Below, piece after piece: positions 1 through 9,597 of a stretch of DNA of 64,000 nucleotides (positions are counted from its first letter, which is position 1; each line of letters begins with the position of its first letter). The position numbers were made by a program, and so were the translations under genes. The notes below the pieces were generated by a model. It saw only the letters and a program-made list of their open reading frames with translations. It had not been told where the DNA came from and did not search any database. This DNA comes from Francisella halioticida (GTDB taxonomy: Bacteria; Pseudomonadota; Gammaproteobacteria; Francisellales; Francisellaceae): contig NZ_CP022132.1 of assembly GCF_002211785.1 (NCBI RefSeq), positions 992,001-1,056,000 of the forward strand. The letters are read 5' to 3'.

Positions 1-522
1 TATTGAGCTTGGTGCACCATAAGAAAATACTGAACTAGATTGACTTTCATTTATTGAGGTATCACGACCTACAAAAAAACTATTAACAAAATATATATGA
101 TTAATTTTAGTTACCTTAGTAGTTTTTAAAGCTTTTATCAGCTTTTGTAAATCTTGAATAGTAAAACTAGGATCGCCAGAAAAAACTATATATAGATTAT
201 TTATAGTATGGTTTTGGGATTTATCATAATAAAGTTTAGTTTGGTATCTAAAATCTTTATCTAAAAATAGTAAAGCCGCAGTTGCTGTTACAAGTTTGGT
301 ATTACTTGCTGGGATAAAGTTTTTATCAGCATTCTTAGCGTATATGGTTTTGCCATCACTTAAATTTATAATTTTAACACCGATTAAAGCAGAATTAAGA
401 TGATTGATTTTTATTGCTTTATTAAAGGCACTATTTATTTCTGAAGAACTTAAAGAGTATGATCTCGATGAGATAGTAATTATAAAAATTATTAGCAGCT
501 TTAATATGTTATTGAAAATCAT
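1..522 (-). CDS. dacB: D-alanyl-D-alanine carboxypeptidase/endopeptidase (S13, PBP4-type), C-terminal part outside window
   Basis: This is the first 174 codons of a minus-strand gene running off the left edge. It starts at an ATG whose reverse complement is at 520-522, followed by a hydrophobic, signal-peptide-like N-terminus. The S13 active-site motif S-x-x-K appears in PASNTKLVT (about residue 75), and GDPSFT matches the family's GDP motif. S13 enzymes trim or cleave peptidoglycan cross-links in the periplasm. The later SxN and KTG motifs lie outside the window. The gene begins 13 bases after glpT on the same strand, so it may be read from the glpQ-glpT transcript. No strong ribosome binding site is seen. 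Family call is firm; the subfamily is less sure. Confidence 0.82.
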   Translation of the reverse strand, partial: MIFNNILKLLIIFIITISSRSYSLSSSEINSAFNKAIKINHLNSALIGVKIINLSDGKTIYAKNADKNFIPASNTKLVTATAALLFLDKDFRYQTKLYYDKSQNHTINNLYIVFSGDPSFTIQDLQKLIKALKTTKVTKINHIYFVNSFFVGRDTSINESQSSSVFSYGAPSSI

Positions 523-535
523 TAGTTTTATAAGT

Positions 536-1852
536 TTAGCCTGTAGAATTTTTATTATAACCAAGATTCCAACATATTGCTAAAAGAACTATAGCAATAA
601 CACAAGCACTTAATAAAAAGACAAATACAGCATTCCAACCTAAAAATGTAGCAATAACGCCAATTACCGCTTGAGCACCAACAGTACCTAAGAAATAACC
701 AAATAACCCTGTAAATCCAGCAGCTGTCCCACCTGCTTTTTTAGGTACAAGGTCTAATGCTAGTATTCCAATTAAGGCGACCGGACCATATATTAATATT
801 CCCATTGCAGATAATGATGCCCAAAGAATAACAGGAGTACTACTATACCAATATACAAGTAATGCACAAATAAATAAGATCATACAGATTACACTCATTG
901 GTGCTCTACGACTACCAAAAAATCTATCAGTTAGCCAACCAATTATTATAGTTCCTGGAATTGCAGGTAGCTCAAACATGGCATAAGCTATGAGTCCATC
1001 AGATGTTGATAGATGCTTTACATGAACCAGGTAATACGGAGCCCAACTTCCAAGACCATATCTAGCACAGTATACAAAAGCATTTGCAGTTGCAATTAAC
1101 CAAACCCATTTATTATTTAGAACATATTTAAAGAATATTTCTTTGGCTAAAAATTCTTTTTCATGATGCTCTTCGGCCGTAGTATACCCTTTGTAGACTT
1201 CTATAGCAGGTAAACCTAAAGATTGTGGGGTATCAGCTCCAAAGATTAATATTAGAATTCCTATCGATATACATAATGCACCTGCAACATAAAAAAGCCC
1301 ATGCCAGTCACCATTAAATAAAAATAATCCAATAGGAACTACAACAATTGCTAAGCATCCAGCACCTACATTATGAGCAGTATTCCAAATCCCCATTTTT
1401 GTACCACGTTCATTAGCACAAAACCAATGAGTCATAATACGCGCACAAGCTGGCCAGCCCATACCTTGAGCCCATCCATTTAGGAACATTGCTATAAACA
1501 TAGCAAGTACGCCTAAAGAAAGAAAGCTAGGTAATAGTAAATTAATAAAACCTGTAATAAATAGTCCAATAGCTAAGAATACTTTAGCATTACTCCTATC
1601 TGAGATATTACCCATGAGAAACTTACTGATACCATAAGCAATACCTAAACCAGCGCCTATAAATCCTAATTCATCGGGAGATAATGTGGTTATGTATTGT
1701 TTAGATACATCAAAACTACTCCTACCAAAGTAGTAAGTAAAATAGCCAATATAGGCAACCAGAAACATTCTTAGTCGCCAGTGGGGGTATGATTTTTGTA
1801 TTTGCTCTTTAGCTAGTAAAGGTAAAGCTTTTGCAGGTTTTAAGAAGTCCAT
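536..1852 (-). CDS. glpT: Glycerol-3-phosphate:phosphate antiporter
   Basis: 438 residues, the usual GlpT length, with about twelve hydrophobic segments. Residues needed for substrate binding in E. coli GlpT have counterparts here: Arg in YYFGRSSF (TM1), His in WNTAHNVG and Arg in FVYCARYGLGSW. The stretches SDRSNAKVFL, GWAQGMGWPACAR and KKAGGTAAGFTGLFGY are also GlpT-like. This inner-membrane carrier exchanges glycerol-3-phosphate for phosphate. It lies 109 bases downstream of the periplasmic diesterase GlpQ on the same strand, so the pair would release and import G3P from phospholipid headgroups. No frameshift or missing motif was seen. Confidence 0.93.
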   Translation of the reverse strand: MDFLKPAKALPLLAKEQIQKSYPHWRLRMFLVAYIGYFTYYFGRSSFDVSKQYITTLSPDELGFIGAGLGIAYGISKFLMGNISDRSNAKVFLAIGLFITGFINLLLPSFLSLGVLAMFIAMFLNGWAQGMGWPACARIMTHWFCANERGTKMGIWNTAHNVGAGCLAIVVVPIGLFLFNGDWHGLFYVAGALCISIGILILIFGADTPQSLGLPAIEVYKGYTTAEEHHEKEFLAKEIFFKYVLNNKWVWLIATANAFVYCARYGLGSWAPYYLVHVKHLSTSDGLIAYAMFELPAIPGTIIIGWLTDRFFGSRRAPMSVICMILFICALLVYWYSSTPVILWASLSAMGILIYGPVALIGILALDLVPKKAGGTAAGFTGLFGYFLGTVGAQAVIGVIATFLGWNAVFVFLLSACVIAIVLLAICWNLGYNKNSTG

Positions 1853-1961
1853 GTTTTGGAGTCATAATTACTAATTAAGTATTAAAATAGTTTAGTTTAA
1901 CTTTGAGTATTGATCAATAGAAACTTATTGTCTAGAATAAAAAGTTTTAGAGTAATCTATC

Positions 1962-2990
1962 TTAGATATTTTTAGGAAAAGGTATATTTGGATAAGCTGG
2001 TGGCAGATCAAGACCCTTTGCTGTCTCAAGACCTCTTAAAATATCAGGTCTATCAGTTATAATACCATCAACTCTCCAATCTATAAGTTTGCTTACTACA
2101 TTATAGTTGAAATCAGTACCTTCTTTTTCAGTCCATCCCCATGTGACAACTTTGATACCTAATTTATGGGCTTCATCAAGATTTGCTTTTGTTAGATCTT
2201 TTTCATAAGGTTCCCAAAAAGTCCCACCTAATTTTTTAACCATTAAAGGATAGTCATAATTAAAATCTTTAGGGTTAAGAGGTGCTGTCCATTTTTGGTA
2301 ATTTGTCATTGCTTTTGCTTGTTGGGTATTCATAGGGTCAGTTGTATGATCCGTTAGATAAGCCGTTTGAACTTTGGGATTTAGTTTTTGAAGATCCACT
2401 AATGCTTGCCATTCAAAAGATTGTACTTCGACACTGCTAGAGATGTGGTTTTTCACTAAAACCTTATTTAGTGCTTCTGCCATTTCCTGAGCTGACGAAC
2501 TCACTTTAGGATTATAAGGGTTTGTTTTTATCTCTATCTGTAAACGGACTCTACTACCAACATTTGATTTAACATAAGTTATTACTTGTTGTAATGTAGG
2601 CATATGTACACCAGGCATTCCAACATGATTTGGATACATTTTTGCAGTTGGGGTGTTTGGTTTTATATAGCCGACAGTATATTGCTTCAACTGAGCTAAA
2701 GTTAAATCTTTTATAGGAATTGATTTTGTTATCCAGTTTCCATTTTTATCTTTAGTTAAGTCGGGGTTTAGAGTTTGATTATGGGCTACCACAAGAACTT
2801 TATCTTTAGTCATATTGATGTCCATATCAACCACATCAATACCAACACGCATGGCTTCAGTATATGCTGGAAGAGTATTTTCTGGAGCTAATGGACGTAA
2901 TCCTCTATGAGCATAAATATTAACAACATCAGCGATAGCGAAATTTATACTACAAGCTAGTATAGTTAAAACGATTATTTTTTTTAGCAT
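1962..2990 (-). CDS. glpQ: Periplasmic glycerophosphodiester phosphodiesterase
   Basis: 342 residues with a Sec signal peptide (positive MLKK, hydrophobic core, cleavage expected near residue 20). The GDPD TIM-barrel motifs are present: YAHRG with the catalytic His, PENT, the acidic metal ligands in DMDINMTKD, and the second His in VVAHNQTLN. The enzyme cuts glycerophosphodiesters such as glycerophosphocholine to glycerol-3-phosphate plus an alcohol. Its position ahead of glpT supports a scavenging operon glpQ-glpT(-dacB). GDPDs of this length with export signals are the GlpQ rather than the cytosolic UgpQ type. Confidence 0.92.
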   Translation of the reverse strand: MLKKIIVLTILACSINFAIADVVNIYAHRGLRPLAPENTLPAYTEAMRVGIDVVDMDINMTKDKVLVVAHNQTLNPDLTKDKNGNWITKSIPIKDLTLAQLKQYTVGYIKPNTPTAKMYPNHVGMPGVHMPTLQQVITYVKSNVGSRVRLQIEIKTNPYNPKVSSSAQEMAEALNKVLVKNHISSSVEVQSFEWQALVDLQKLNPKVQTAYLTDHTTDPMNTQQAKAMTNYQKWTAPLNPKDFNYDYPLMVKKLGGTFWEPYEKDLTKANLDEAHKLGIKVVTWGWTEKEGTDFNYNVVSKLIDWRVDGIITDRPDILRGLETAKGLDLPPAYPNIPFPKNI

Positions 2991-3098
2991 GGACTTTGAA
3001 TTATTTACTCTTTAATTCTCAAATAATTACGTAATTTGCTAGAAATAGCAATAGCTATATGATTTAAATTATAATTTAAAAATATTCTCTTAATTAAA

Positions 3099-3538
3099 AT
3101 GGAAATGTTTGATAAACGGAAGGTTATAGCCATAGCTTTAATAGTAGGATATATCCTTAGAGGAGAGTAGGTAACTTCTAAATTTAGAAGCCAAAGAAGA
3201 GCAGTATATTAAGGTAGGTCAGTAATTATTTGTATTGGATTTATCGAAAAGTGAAGCTCCTTTAAAATCAAATAAATTTTACATCAAACATCAGAAGCAA
3301 TATAAAGTAACCTATCAAAAGGTAAAAGACAGCCATATTTAGATAGAACTAAACTTGATATACAAACAGCAAAAGTAAATTTAGAAGTTGTAAAAGCAGA
3401 ACATTCTTATTGATTTATGTTTCCTTTTTTGGGAATGTTAGAATGGGTTCAGCTATAGGGGGTATTTTATCATTAACACATTATTTAAATATATCTAAAG
3501 AGAATTTATTTAAAGAAGAAAGCTTTTTGATGTTTTAA
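3099..3538 (+). pseudogene. Decayed remains of an EmrAB-like efflux pair (tentative)
   Basis: The 711-base gap 2991-3701 holds no intact gene but several short protein-like pieces. An ATG at 3099 (or 3105) opens MFDKRKVIAIALIVGYIL, a cytoplasmic start plus one membrane segment, ending in a stop. From 3184 another frame reads LEAKEEQYIKVGQ, a stop, then LFVLDLSKSEA, which resembles the lipoyl-like hairpin of HlyD/EmrA adaptors. A third piece, 3431-3538, reads RMGSAIGGILSLTHYL, like the last helices of a DHA2 drug antiporter. The order adaptor then antiporter would fit emrA-emrB. Multiple stops and frame changes show it is dead. The family call is tentative. Confidence 0.4.
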
Positions 3539-3701
3539 GTATATAGCCACTTTTAATTTTTATGGTTGTCGTAGCAGCTATTTGTTTACAAAAATACAAT
3601 TACTAATCCAAGTGAAATTTTATTCCACTTAAATACTAACTACTTTTATGATATCTTTATAGCCCTAAACTTTAGCTAAATAATAAACTATAGGAAGTAA
3701 A

Positions 3702-5243
3702 TTGTTAGATTATAAAAATACCTTTATAGGTAGGAACATAAAAAGTGATGTGCTATCTGGTATAGTCGTTGCTGTTGCACTAGTACCTGAGGCTATAGGC
3801 TTTTCTCTTTTGGCGGGAGTTTCGCCAACAGTCGGCCTATATACTGCATTTATACTTGGTTTTATTACAGCACTAGTAGGAGGTAAACCTGGTATGATTT
3901 CTGGAGCTACAGGTTCTGTTGCTGTTGTTCTAATTGCTTTAGGTATACATATTCATGCAATTATTCCTGCTGATGTTTTGCATAGTATGACTAAAGAGCA
4001 AACAAGTATGTATATTTTGCAGTATATTTTGTTATGTACTATTATGGCTGGAGTATGGCAAATACTCATAGGCTTGTTTAAATTAGGTAAGTTTATTAGG
4101 TTAGTTCCTCAACCTGCAATGTATGGCTTTGTTAATGGTTTAGCCATTGTTATTGCTATGGCACAGTTAAGGTTTTTTGAAGGGGCTAATATATATATGT
4201 ATGTACTAGTGATTGTTACTATGGGGATTGTATATTTTGTTCCTAAAATCACTGATAAAGTTCCATCTGGTCTTGTAGCTATCATATTTGTAACAATTGT
4301 TGCTATAGCATTTAAATTGCCAGTTGAGAATATTGGCCAATATCAAGATATTTCAGGAGGCTTTCCAACTTTTGCCATTCCTGATTTTCATTTGACATGG
4401 GCATCTTTCTGGATTGTATTACCATATTCTGTATTAGTTGCATTAGTTGGTCTTATAGAGTCTTTACTTACATTATCAGTTTTAGATGAAATGGATGGTA
4501 AAAGAGGCAGTGGAAATCAAGAATGTGTAGCACAAGGTGTCGGTAATATTACTTGTGGGTTCTTTGGTAGTATGGCTGGCTGTGTAATGATTGGTCAATC
4601 TATAATTAATTTTACAAATGGTGGTAGAGGGCGTTTATCATCATTAACAGCGGCACTTTTGCTGATCAGTTTTGTAGTTGTGCTATCTCATTGGATATCA
4701 TTGATACCTCTAGCAGTATTAGTAGGTATTATGTTTATGGTTTGTGTAAATACTTTTGCTTGGGAGAGTACCAATAGACTTAGATATATGCCAAATTCTG
4801 ATAAGCTTGTATTGGTCATTGTAACAGTTATTACAGTTTATGCTGACTTAGCTGTAGCTGTGATTTTTGGTGTGATTGTCTCAGCATTAGTATTTGCCTG
4901 GAAAAATTCCCAAGTAAGAAGTAGAACTCATCGTGAAGAAGATAGTACAAAGGTGTATGAATTTTTTGGTCCTTTATTCTTTGGTTCAACAACTTCATTC
5001 CTAAGTTTGTTTGATATACAGCATGATCCTGATAATATTGTCTTAGATTTTGCAAATTCTAGAGTTATGGATGTATCAGGGACTGAAGCTATAGATACTG
5101 TAACCAAAAAATATTTAGATTTAGGCAAAAAAGTTACTTTACGACATTTAAGTGAAGATTGTCGTGAAATATTAAAAAATGCAGGCCCATACTGTATTTT
5201 TGAAGAAGTTGATCCAACATATAAAGTAGCGAGGAATATATAA
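3702..5243 (+). CDS. SulP/SLC26-family anion transporter with C-terminal STAS domain
   Basis: 513 residues. The start is a TTG at 3702, supported by AGGAAG a few bases upstream and by no better ATG in frame. About residues 15-400 are hydrophobic with the SulP signature region (VALVPEAIGFSLLAGVSPTVGLY). Residues about 410-513 form a STAS domain with VLDFANSRVMDVSG. SulP proteins move sulfate, bicarbonate or dicarboxylates across the inner membrane; the substrate cannot be read from sequence. RidA starts one base after its stop, so the two are cotranscribed and probably translationally coupled. Confidence 0.88.
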   Translation: MLDYKNTFIGRNIKSDVLSGIVVAVALVPEAIGFSLLAGVSPTVGLYTAFILGFITALVGGKPGMISGATGSVAVVLIALGIHIHAIIPADVLHSMTKEQTSMYILQYILLCTIMAGVWQILIGLFKLGKFIRLVPQPAMYGFVNGLAIVIAMAQLRFFEGANIYMYVLVIVTMGIVYFVPKITDKVPSGLVAIIFVTIVAIAFKLPVENIGQYQDISGGFPTFAIPDFHLTWASFWIVLPYSVLVALVGLIESLLTLSVLDEMDGKRGSGNQECVAQGVGNITCGFFGSMAGCVMIGQSIINFTNGGRGRLSSLTAALLLISFVVVLSHWISLIPLAVLVGIMFMVCVNTFAWESTNRLRYMPNSDKLVLVIVTVITVYADLAVAVIFGVIVSALVFAWKNSQVRSRTHREEDSTKVYEFFGPLFFGSTTSFLSLFDIQHDPDNIVLDFANSRVMDVSGTEAIDTVTKKYLDLGKKVTLRHLSEDCREILKNAGPYCIFEEVDPTYKVARNI

Positions 5244-5244
5244 A

Positions 5245-5625
5245 ATGGAAAAAACAAAAATCAATACAGTAAATGCTCCCCAAGCAATAGGCTCATATGA
5301 GCAAGCTATAAAGGTGGGTGCTTTTGTTTATACTTCTGGTCAGATTGGTTTAAAGCCAGATGGTAGTATGTCAGGTGAGTGTATAAAAGAGCAAACAACG
5401 CAAGTTATGCAAAACTTAAAAGCTGTATTAGAAGCAGCTGGTTCAGGCCTAGATAAAGTTATTAAAGCAACTATCTTTATCAAAGATATGGCAGAATTTA
5501 AAGTTATTGATGAGATCTATGGTTCTTTTTTTAATGGTAATTTTCCTGCCCGTTCATGTGTCGAGATTGCTAGGCTTCCTAAAGATGTACGTGTTGAAAT
5601 AGAAGCAATTGCAATAGCTAATTAA
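5245..5625 (+). CDS. ridA: RidA/YjgF family 2-iminobutanoate/2-iminopropanoate deaminase
   Basis: 126 residues, typical RidA size. The substrate-binding Arg is in ARSCVEIARLP, and the C-terminal RVEIEAIAIAN is characteristic. RidA hydrolyses reactive enamines/imines such as 2-aminoacrylate released by PLP-dependent lyases, protecting other PLP enzymes. The ATG follows the SulP stop after one base; a GAGGAA ribosome site lies inside the end of the SulP gene. About 1.6 kb downstream is a diaminopropionate ammonia-lyase, an enzyme that produces 2-aminoacrylate. A decayed copy of the 3' end of a second ridA lies at 11413-11505. Confidence 0.92.
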   Translation: MEKTKINTVNAPQAIGSYEQAIKVGAFVYTSGQIGLKPDGSMSGECIKEQTTQVMQNLKAVLEAAGSGLDKVIKATIFIKDMAEFKVIDEIYGSFFNGNFPARSCVEIARLPKDVRVEIEAIAIAN

Positions 5626-5702
5626 CTATCAATCCCATATTATTTTTTTCAACGTAAAACTAATAAATTTATATTTATAGTTAGTTTATTTAAATATATG
5701 AA

Positions 5703-5849
5703 ATGCTATTCTACAGTTTGATCGTAGAATCAATTTTTAAAGAGCCATTATTATTAGCTATATACATAAAATACAATTTTCTATTCTTACCTTTATTTAT
5801 AATTTTAGTCTTTTATATTTTAACTATTATCTATAGTTCAAAGCTCTAA
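5703..5849 (+). CDS. Possible 48-residue membrane peptide; otherwise empty gap
   Basis: The gap 5626-6067 between ridA and the amidohydrolase operon holds one open frame of note: 48 codons from an ATG at 5703, with a mostly hydrophobic product (LFLPLFIILVFYILTIIY near the end). No ribosome binding site precedes it and the DNA is very AT-rich, so it may be chance or a decayed gene end. A TTGACA lies at 5919-5924 but without a convincing -10 at standard spacing. A good ribosome site (GAGG, about 6056) precedes the next gene. Confidence 0.2.
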   Translation: MLFYSLIVESIFKEPLLLAIYIKYNFLFLPLFIILVFYILTIIYSSKL

Positions 5850-6067
5850 ATTTATTCAAAAATACTTTGATATAACTCCTATATTTAGATTTTCGCGGTG
5901 TATACTTAATAGATTATGTTGACAAGAATTAATTTTTCAAGTTACTACAAAATATGCTTAGATTGGATATAAGTATCTGCTATGAATAGTTCTTGATTTT
6001 CTCAATAGGAAAGAAGAATATAAAAGATTAGGAACTTTTTAAATTTTGAATAACAGAGGCTTTATAA

Positions 6068-7222
6068 ATGCAAAAGAAATATTCTTTATGGCGCCAGGAT
6101 TTACATAAATATCCTGAGATTGGAACTGATTTACATATAACGTCTGCTAAAGTTGCTAAATTATTAAAATCTTTTGGTTTAGAAGTATACGAGAATATAG
6201 GCATATCAGGAATTGTTGCATCACTTAAAAATGGGACATCTAATAGAAGTATTGCTTTAAGAGCAGATATGGACGCGATTCCTATTCAGGAAGAGAATGC
6301 TTTTATATATAAATCAAAGCATAATGGAGCTATGCATGCATGTGGACATGATGGTCATACTACTATGCTGCTTGTAGCAGCAAAAGAGTTAGTTAAGGAT
6401 CCAGATTTTGATGGAACCGTACATTTTATATTTCAGCCGGATGAGGAAAGAGGGACAGGTGCGCAGGCAATGATAGATGATGGTTTATTTGAAAGGTTTC
6501 CTGCAGATAATGTGTATGGAATGCATAATATTCCAGGTAAGCCTGCAGGTAATTTTGCAATTAAATCAGGATCAATAATGGCATCTGAGTCATCTTTTAG
6601 AATTGAGATCATTGGAGAGGGCGGGCATTCATCACAACCTGCTGCGAGTGTTGATCCTATTGTTATTGGCTCAGAGATTATTATGGCATTACAAACTATT
6701 GTCTCAAGAAATACCGATTCAAGAGAGCCTACTGTAGTCTCTGTCACAAATTTTGAAACAGATGGCACCACTAATGTTATAGCGAGTAAGGCTGTAATTA
6801 CTGGTGACTGTAGGACTTTTTCTGAATCTGTACAAGAGCTGATAGGTAAAAGAATTAAAGAGATAGCTAATGGTATATGTATTGCTCATAACGCTAAACT
6901 TAAATATAACTATTCAAAAGATTTTTATCCCACAGTAAATAGTGAGCAGGCAACAATAAATGCTGTAAAGTCAGCTATAGCAACGGTAGGAAGTGATAGG
7001 GTTGAACCAAACTGTGATGCTCTAACAGTATCTGAAGACTTTTCAAGTATGACTAGAGTTAAACCAGGAGCTTATATTTTCATAGGTAATGGAACCTGGG
7101 GAAATCATTGTAAAATGTTACATAATTCTCAGTATGATTTTAATGATGAGATTATTGAAACTGGGGCAAGCTATTGGATAAATTTGGTAAAACAAACTCT
7201 AAAAAGCAAAGAGAAGGAATAA
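6068..7222 (+). CDS. M20-family metal-dependent amidohydrolase (N-acyl amino acid deacylase / hippurate hydrolase type)
   Basis: 384 residues, full length for M20D. Metal-site motifs: ALRADMDAIP, the HACGHDGHTTM block with its paired His residues, and the acidic site as FQPDEERGTGA, where most relatives have FQPAEE. The lid domain follows the usual HNIPGKPAGN. Such enzymes release an acyl group from N-acyl amino acids. It is first in a five-gene operon; the next ATG follows the stop by 3 bases. In this setting it would fit as the deacylase that frees a diamino acid. That role is inferred from neighbours. Known ectoine operons use a DoeB/EutE deacylase from a different family. Confidence 0.88.
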   Translation: MQKKYSLWRQDLHKYPEIGTDLHITSAKVAKLLKSFGLEVYENIGISGIVASLKNGTSNRSIALRADMDAIPIQEENAFIYKSKHNGAMHACGHDGHTTMLLVAAKELVKDPDFDGTVHFIFQPDEERGTGAQAMIDDGLFERFPADNVYGMHNIPGKPAGNFAIKSGSIMASESSFRIEIIGEGGHSSQPAASVDPIVIGSEIIMALQTIVSRNTDSREPTVVSVTNFETDGTTNVIASKAVITGDCRTFSESVQELIGKRIKEIANGICIAHNAKLKYNYSKDFYPTVNSEQATINAVKSAIATVGSDRVEPNCDALTVSEDFSSMTRVKPGAYIFIGNGTWGNHCKMLHNSQYDFNDEIIETGASYWINLVKQTLKSKEKE

Positions 7223-7225
7223 TTT

Positions 7226-8413
7226 ATGAAAGATATTATAACGTCATGTTTTACAAACTCTATTAAACAAAAAGATATGGGAGTGTATCCAGATAATTTA
7301 AAAGCTATTTTAAATATCAATAGTGCTAAAAAAGTAGCTGATGATATTAAACAATGGCCTAAATATGATAAAACTAAGTTATTTAACTTAGATAACTTAG
7401 CTCAAGAAGTGGGTGTGAAAAAAATATGGTATAAAGATGAATCAACAAGGTTTGGTTTGGGTAGTTTTAAAGCGCTAGGTGGAGCATATGCTGTAGTTAA
7501 ACAGATAATCAATTATTTAGAAAAAGAAGAAGCTGTAGAAGTTTCAATGAAAGACTTATTGTCAGGTAAGTATAAAGATAAAATAAAAAATATTTCCGTT
7601 AGTTGTGCTACAGATGGTAACCATGGTCGTAGTGTAGCATGGGGCGCTCAGTTGTTTGATTGTAAGTGTGTAATATATCTACATGCTAATGTATCTAAAA
7701 GTAGAGAAGAATCTATTGCCAGTTATGGGGCAGAAGTTATACGTATAACGGGCAATTACGATGATTCTGTGAGAATGGCAGCTGAAGATGCAATAAAATA
7801 TAATAGAATTATTGTTTCTGATACTAGTTACCCTGGCTATATGGATATCCCTAAAGATGTAGCTTTAGGGTATTGTGTTATGCTTGCTGAAATTGTAGAA
7901 CAATTGGATAGACAAGTACCGACACATATCTTAATGCAAGGAGGTGTTGGAGGACTTGCATCTGCAGTATGCGGTTATTTTTGGCAATTATGGGGTAGCA
8001 ATTGTCCAAAATTGATTATGATTGAACCAGAAAAAGCTAACTGTTTACAGTTAAGCTCAATAAATGGTGAACCAACAGTAGTTAAAGGTGAGCTTGAAAC
8101 ATTAATGGCTGGATTAGCATGTGGAGAGGTTTCGTTATTGGCATGGGAAATTATTAAATTAGCAACAGATAAGTTTATAACTATATCGGAGGACAGTATT
8201 GCTCCAGCGATGAAGTACATGGCTGATGAATATGATATTCAAGCTGGAGAATCTGCAGTTCCTGGAGTATCTGCACTTATGGGTGCTAATAATAGAAAAC
8301 AGATGTTAGTAGAGCTCGGTATTGATTCTAATAGTAAAATATTACTTATTGGTACAGAAGGAGCTACAGATCCTATTTTATATAAAAAACTTACAGGTTA
8401 TGAAACAAAGTAA
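7226..8413 (+). CDS. dpaL: 2,3-Diaminopropionate ammonia-lyase
   Basis: 395 residues (E. coli YgeX is about 398). PLP fold-type II. The Schiff-base lysine is Lys82 in RFGLGSFKALGGAY, and the family's catalytic Asp residues fit in SCATDGNHGRSVAWGA and SDTSYPGYMDIP. The glycine-rich phosphate loop is MQGGVGGLAS. The reaction converts 2,3-diaminopropionate to pyruvate and two ammonia through 2-aminoacrylate. AAGGA lies before the ATG, 3 bases after the amidohydrolase stop. Its role as the last step of the operon is inferred. A related substrate such as 2,4-diaminobutyrate or a serine-like compound cannot be excluded. Confidence 0.9.
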   Translation: MKDIITSCFTNSIKQKDMGVYPDNLKAILNINSAKKVADDIKQWPKYDKTKLFNLDNLAQEVGVKKIWYKDESTRFGLGSFKALGGAYAVVKQIINYLEKEEAVEVSMKDLLSGKYKDKIKNISVSCATDGNHGRSVAWGAQLFDCKCVIYLHANVSKSREESIASYGAEVIRITGNYDDSVRMAAEDAIKYNRIIVSDTSYPGYMDIPKDVALGYCVMLAEIVEQLDRQVPTHILMQGGVGGLASAVCGYFWQLWGSNCPKLIMIEPEKANCLQLSSINGEPTVVKGELETLMAGLACGEVSLLAWEIIKLATDKFITISEDSIAPAMKYMADEYDIQAGESAVPGVSALMGANNRKQMLVELGIDSNSKILLIGTEGATDPILYKKLTGYETK

Positions 8414-8424
8414 GAGGTATAGAT

Positions 8425-9579
8425 ATGTTACAAAGAAACTTTCCTACAAAAGAATTCGAACAAAGAGTTGAGAAGCTACAAAAGCATATGCATGAATCTC
8501 TATTAGATATTGTTTTATTCACAAATGAAGCTAATTTTAGCTACTTTACTGGTTTTGACACACAATTTTGGAGAAGTCCTACTAGACCTTGGTTTTTATT
8601 AATACCGCTAGATGGAAAACCAATAGCAGTCATTCCAGAAATAGGTTTATCAGGAATACAAGAAACTTGGGTTGACAAGGTATACACATGGTCGTCTCCA
8701 TGTCCAGAAGATGATGGAATATCTTTACTAAGTGAATGCATAAATAAGATACCTCTTAGATATGGAAATATAGGTGCTTTATTAGGTTTAGAGTCTACCA
8801 TTAGGATGCCATTTAATAATTTTAGAAAGTTGTCTGAAAAAAATAATCGTAAATTTCAAGATTGTTCACTAGAAATACATAAGCTTAGATCAATAAAATC
8901 ATTTTTAGAAATTGAAAAAATTCAAAAAGCTTGTCAAATTGCAAATCATGGATTTGATAAGTTACCCTTGCATGCTAAAGTTGGCCAAACAGAGCGAGAT
9001 ATATGTCGCCAAATGAGAGTGAATATGATTCTAGAAGGTGCTGATAGTGTTCCATATCTAATAGCAGGTTCTGGTGTTGGGGGGTATGATAGTATTATTA
9101 TGGGACCTACGGATAAGATTATAGAAGAAGGTAGTGTTCTTATTATAGATACTGGTGCTATGTTCGATGGTTATTATTCTGATTTTGATAGGAATTTTGC
9201 TTTTGGTTATGCTGATGAAGAGACAAAGAGTGCTTATAGGTGTGTATTTGAAGCAACTGAAGCTGGATTTAATGCTGCAAAACCTGGGGCTACTACTACA
9301 GACATTTATAATGCAATGTGGGGTGTTATGAAAAAAGGTGGTGCGTTAGGTAATAACGTTGGTAGGCTTGGTCATGGGCTCGGTAAAGAGTTGACCGAAT
9401 GGCCTTCACATACAGCTACCGATAACAATATTTTAAAAGAAGGTATGGTTATAACTTTAGAGCCTGGGATGGTTTACTCACCTGGTAAAGCAATGGTCCA
9501 TGAAGAAAATATAGTTATAACATCAGATGGCGCTAAGTGGATAAGTCGTAGAGCTTCTGAAGAAATCTGCATCATTTAA
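8425..9579 (+). CDS. M24-family hydrolase resembling ectoine hydrolase (DoeA/EutD) and creatinase
   Basis: 384 residues: N-terminal creatinase-type domain (about 1-150) and C-terminal pita-bread domain. All five metal ligands of the family are in place: the two Asp of IIDTGAMFDGYYSD, His in RLGHGLG, Glu in ITLEPGM and Glu in VHEEN. The segment GRLGHGLGKELTEWPSH resembles ectoine hydrolases more than typical Xaa-Pro peptidases. Ectoine hydrolase opens the cyclic amidine ectoine to N-acetyl-diaminobutyrate. GAGG precedes the ATG, 11 bases after the lyase stop. Substrate is inferred from context; a plain aminopeptidase P/prolidase role is the alternative. Confidence 0.8.
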   Translation: MLQRNFPTKEFEQRVEKLQKHMHESLLDIVLFTNEANFSYFTGFDTQFWRSPTRPWFLLIPLDGKPIAVIPEIGLSGIQETWVDKVYTWSSPCPEDDGISLLSECINKIPLRYGNIGALLGLESTIRMPFNNFRKLSEKNNRKFQDCSLEIHKLRSIKSFLEIEKIQKACQIANHGFDKLPLHAKVGQTERDICRQMRVNMILEGADSVPYLIAGSGVGGYDSIIMGPTDKIIEEGSVLIIDTGAMFDGYYSDFDRNFAFGYADEETKSAYRCVFEATEAGFNAAKPGATTTDIYNAMWGVMKKGGALGNNVGRLGHGLGKELTEWPSHTATDNNILKEGMVITLEPGMVYSPGKAMVHEENIVITSDGAKWISRRASEEICII

Positions 9580-9597
9580 AACAGATGGAGATTTAAT

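Noticed and set aside
5919-5924. TTGACA as the -35 of the amidohydrolase operon promoter
   Set aside because: No acceptable -10 lies 15-19 bases downstream.
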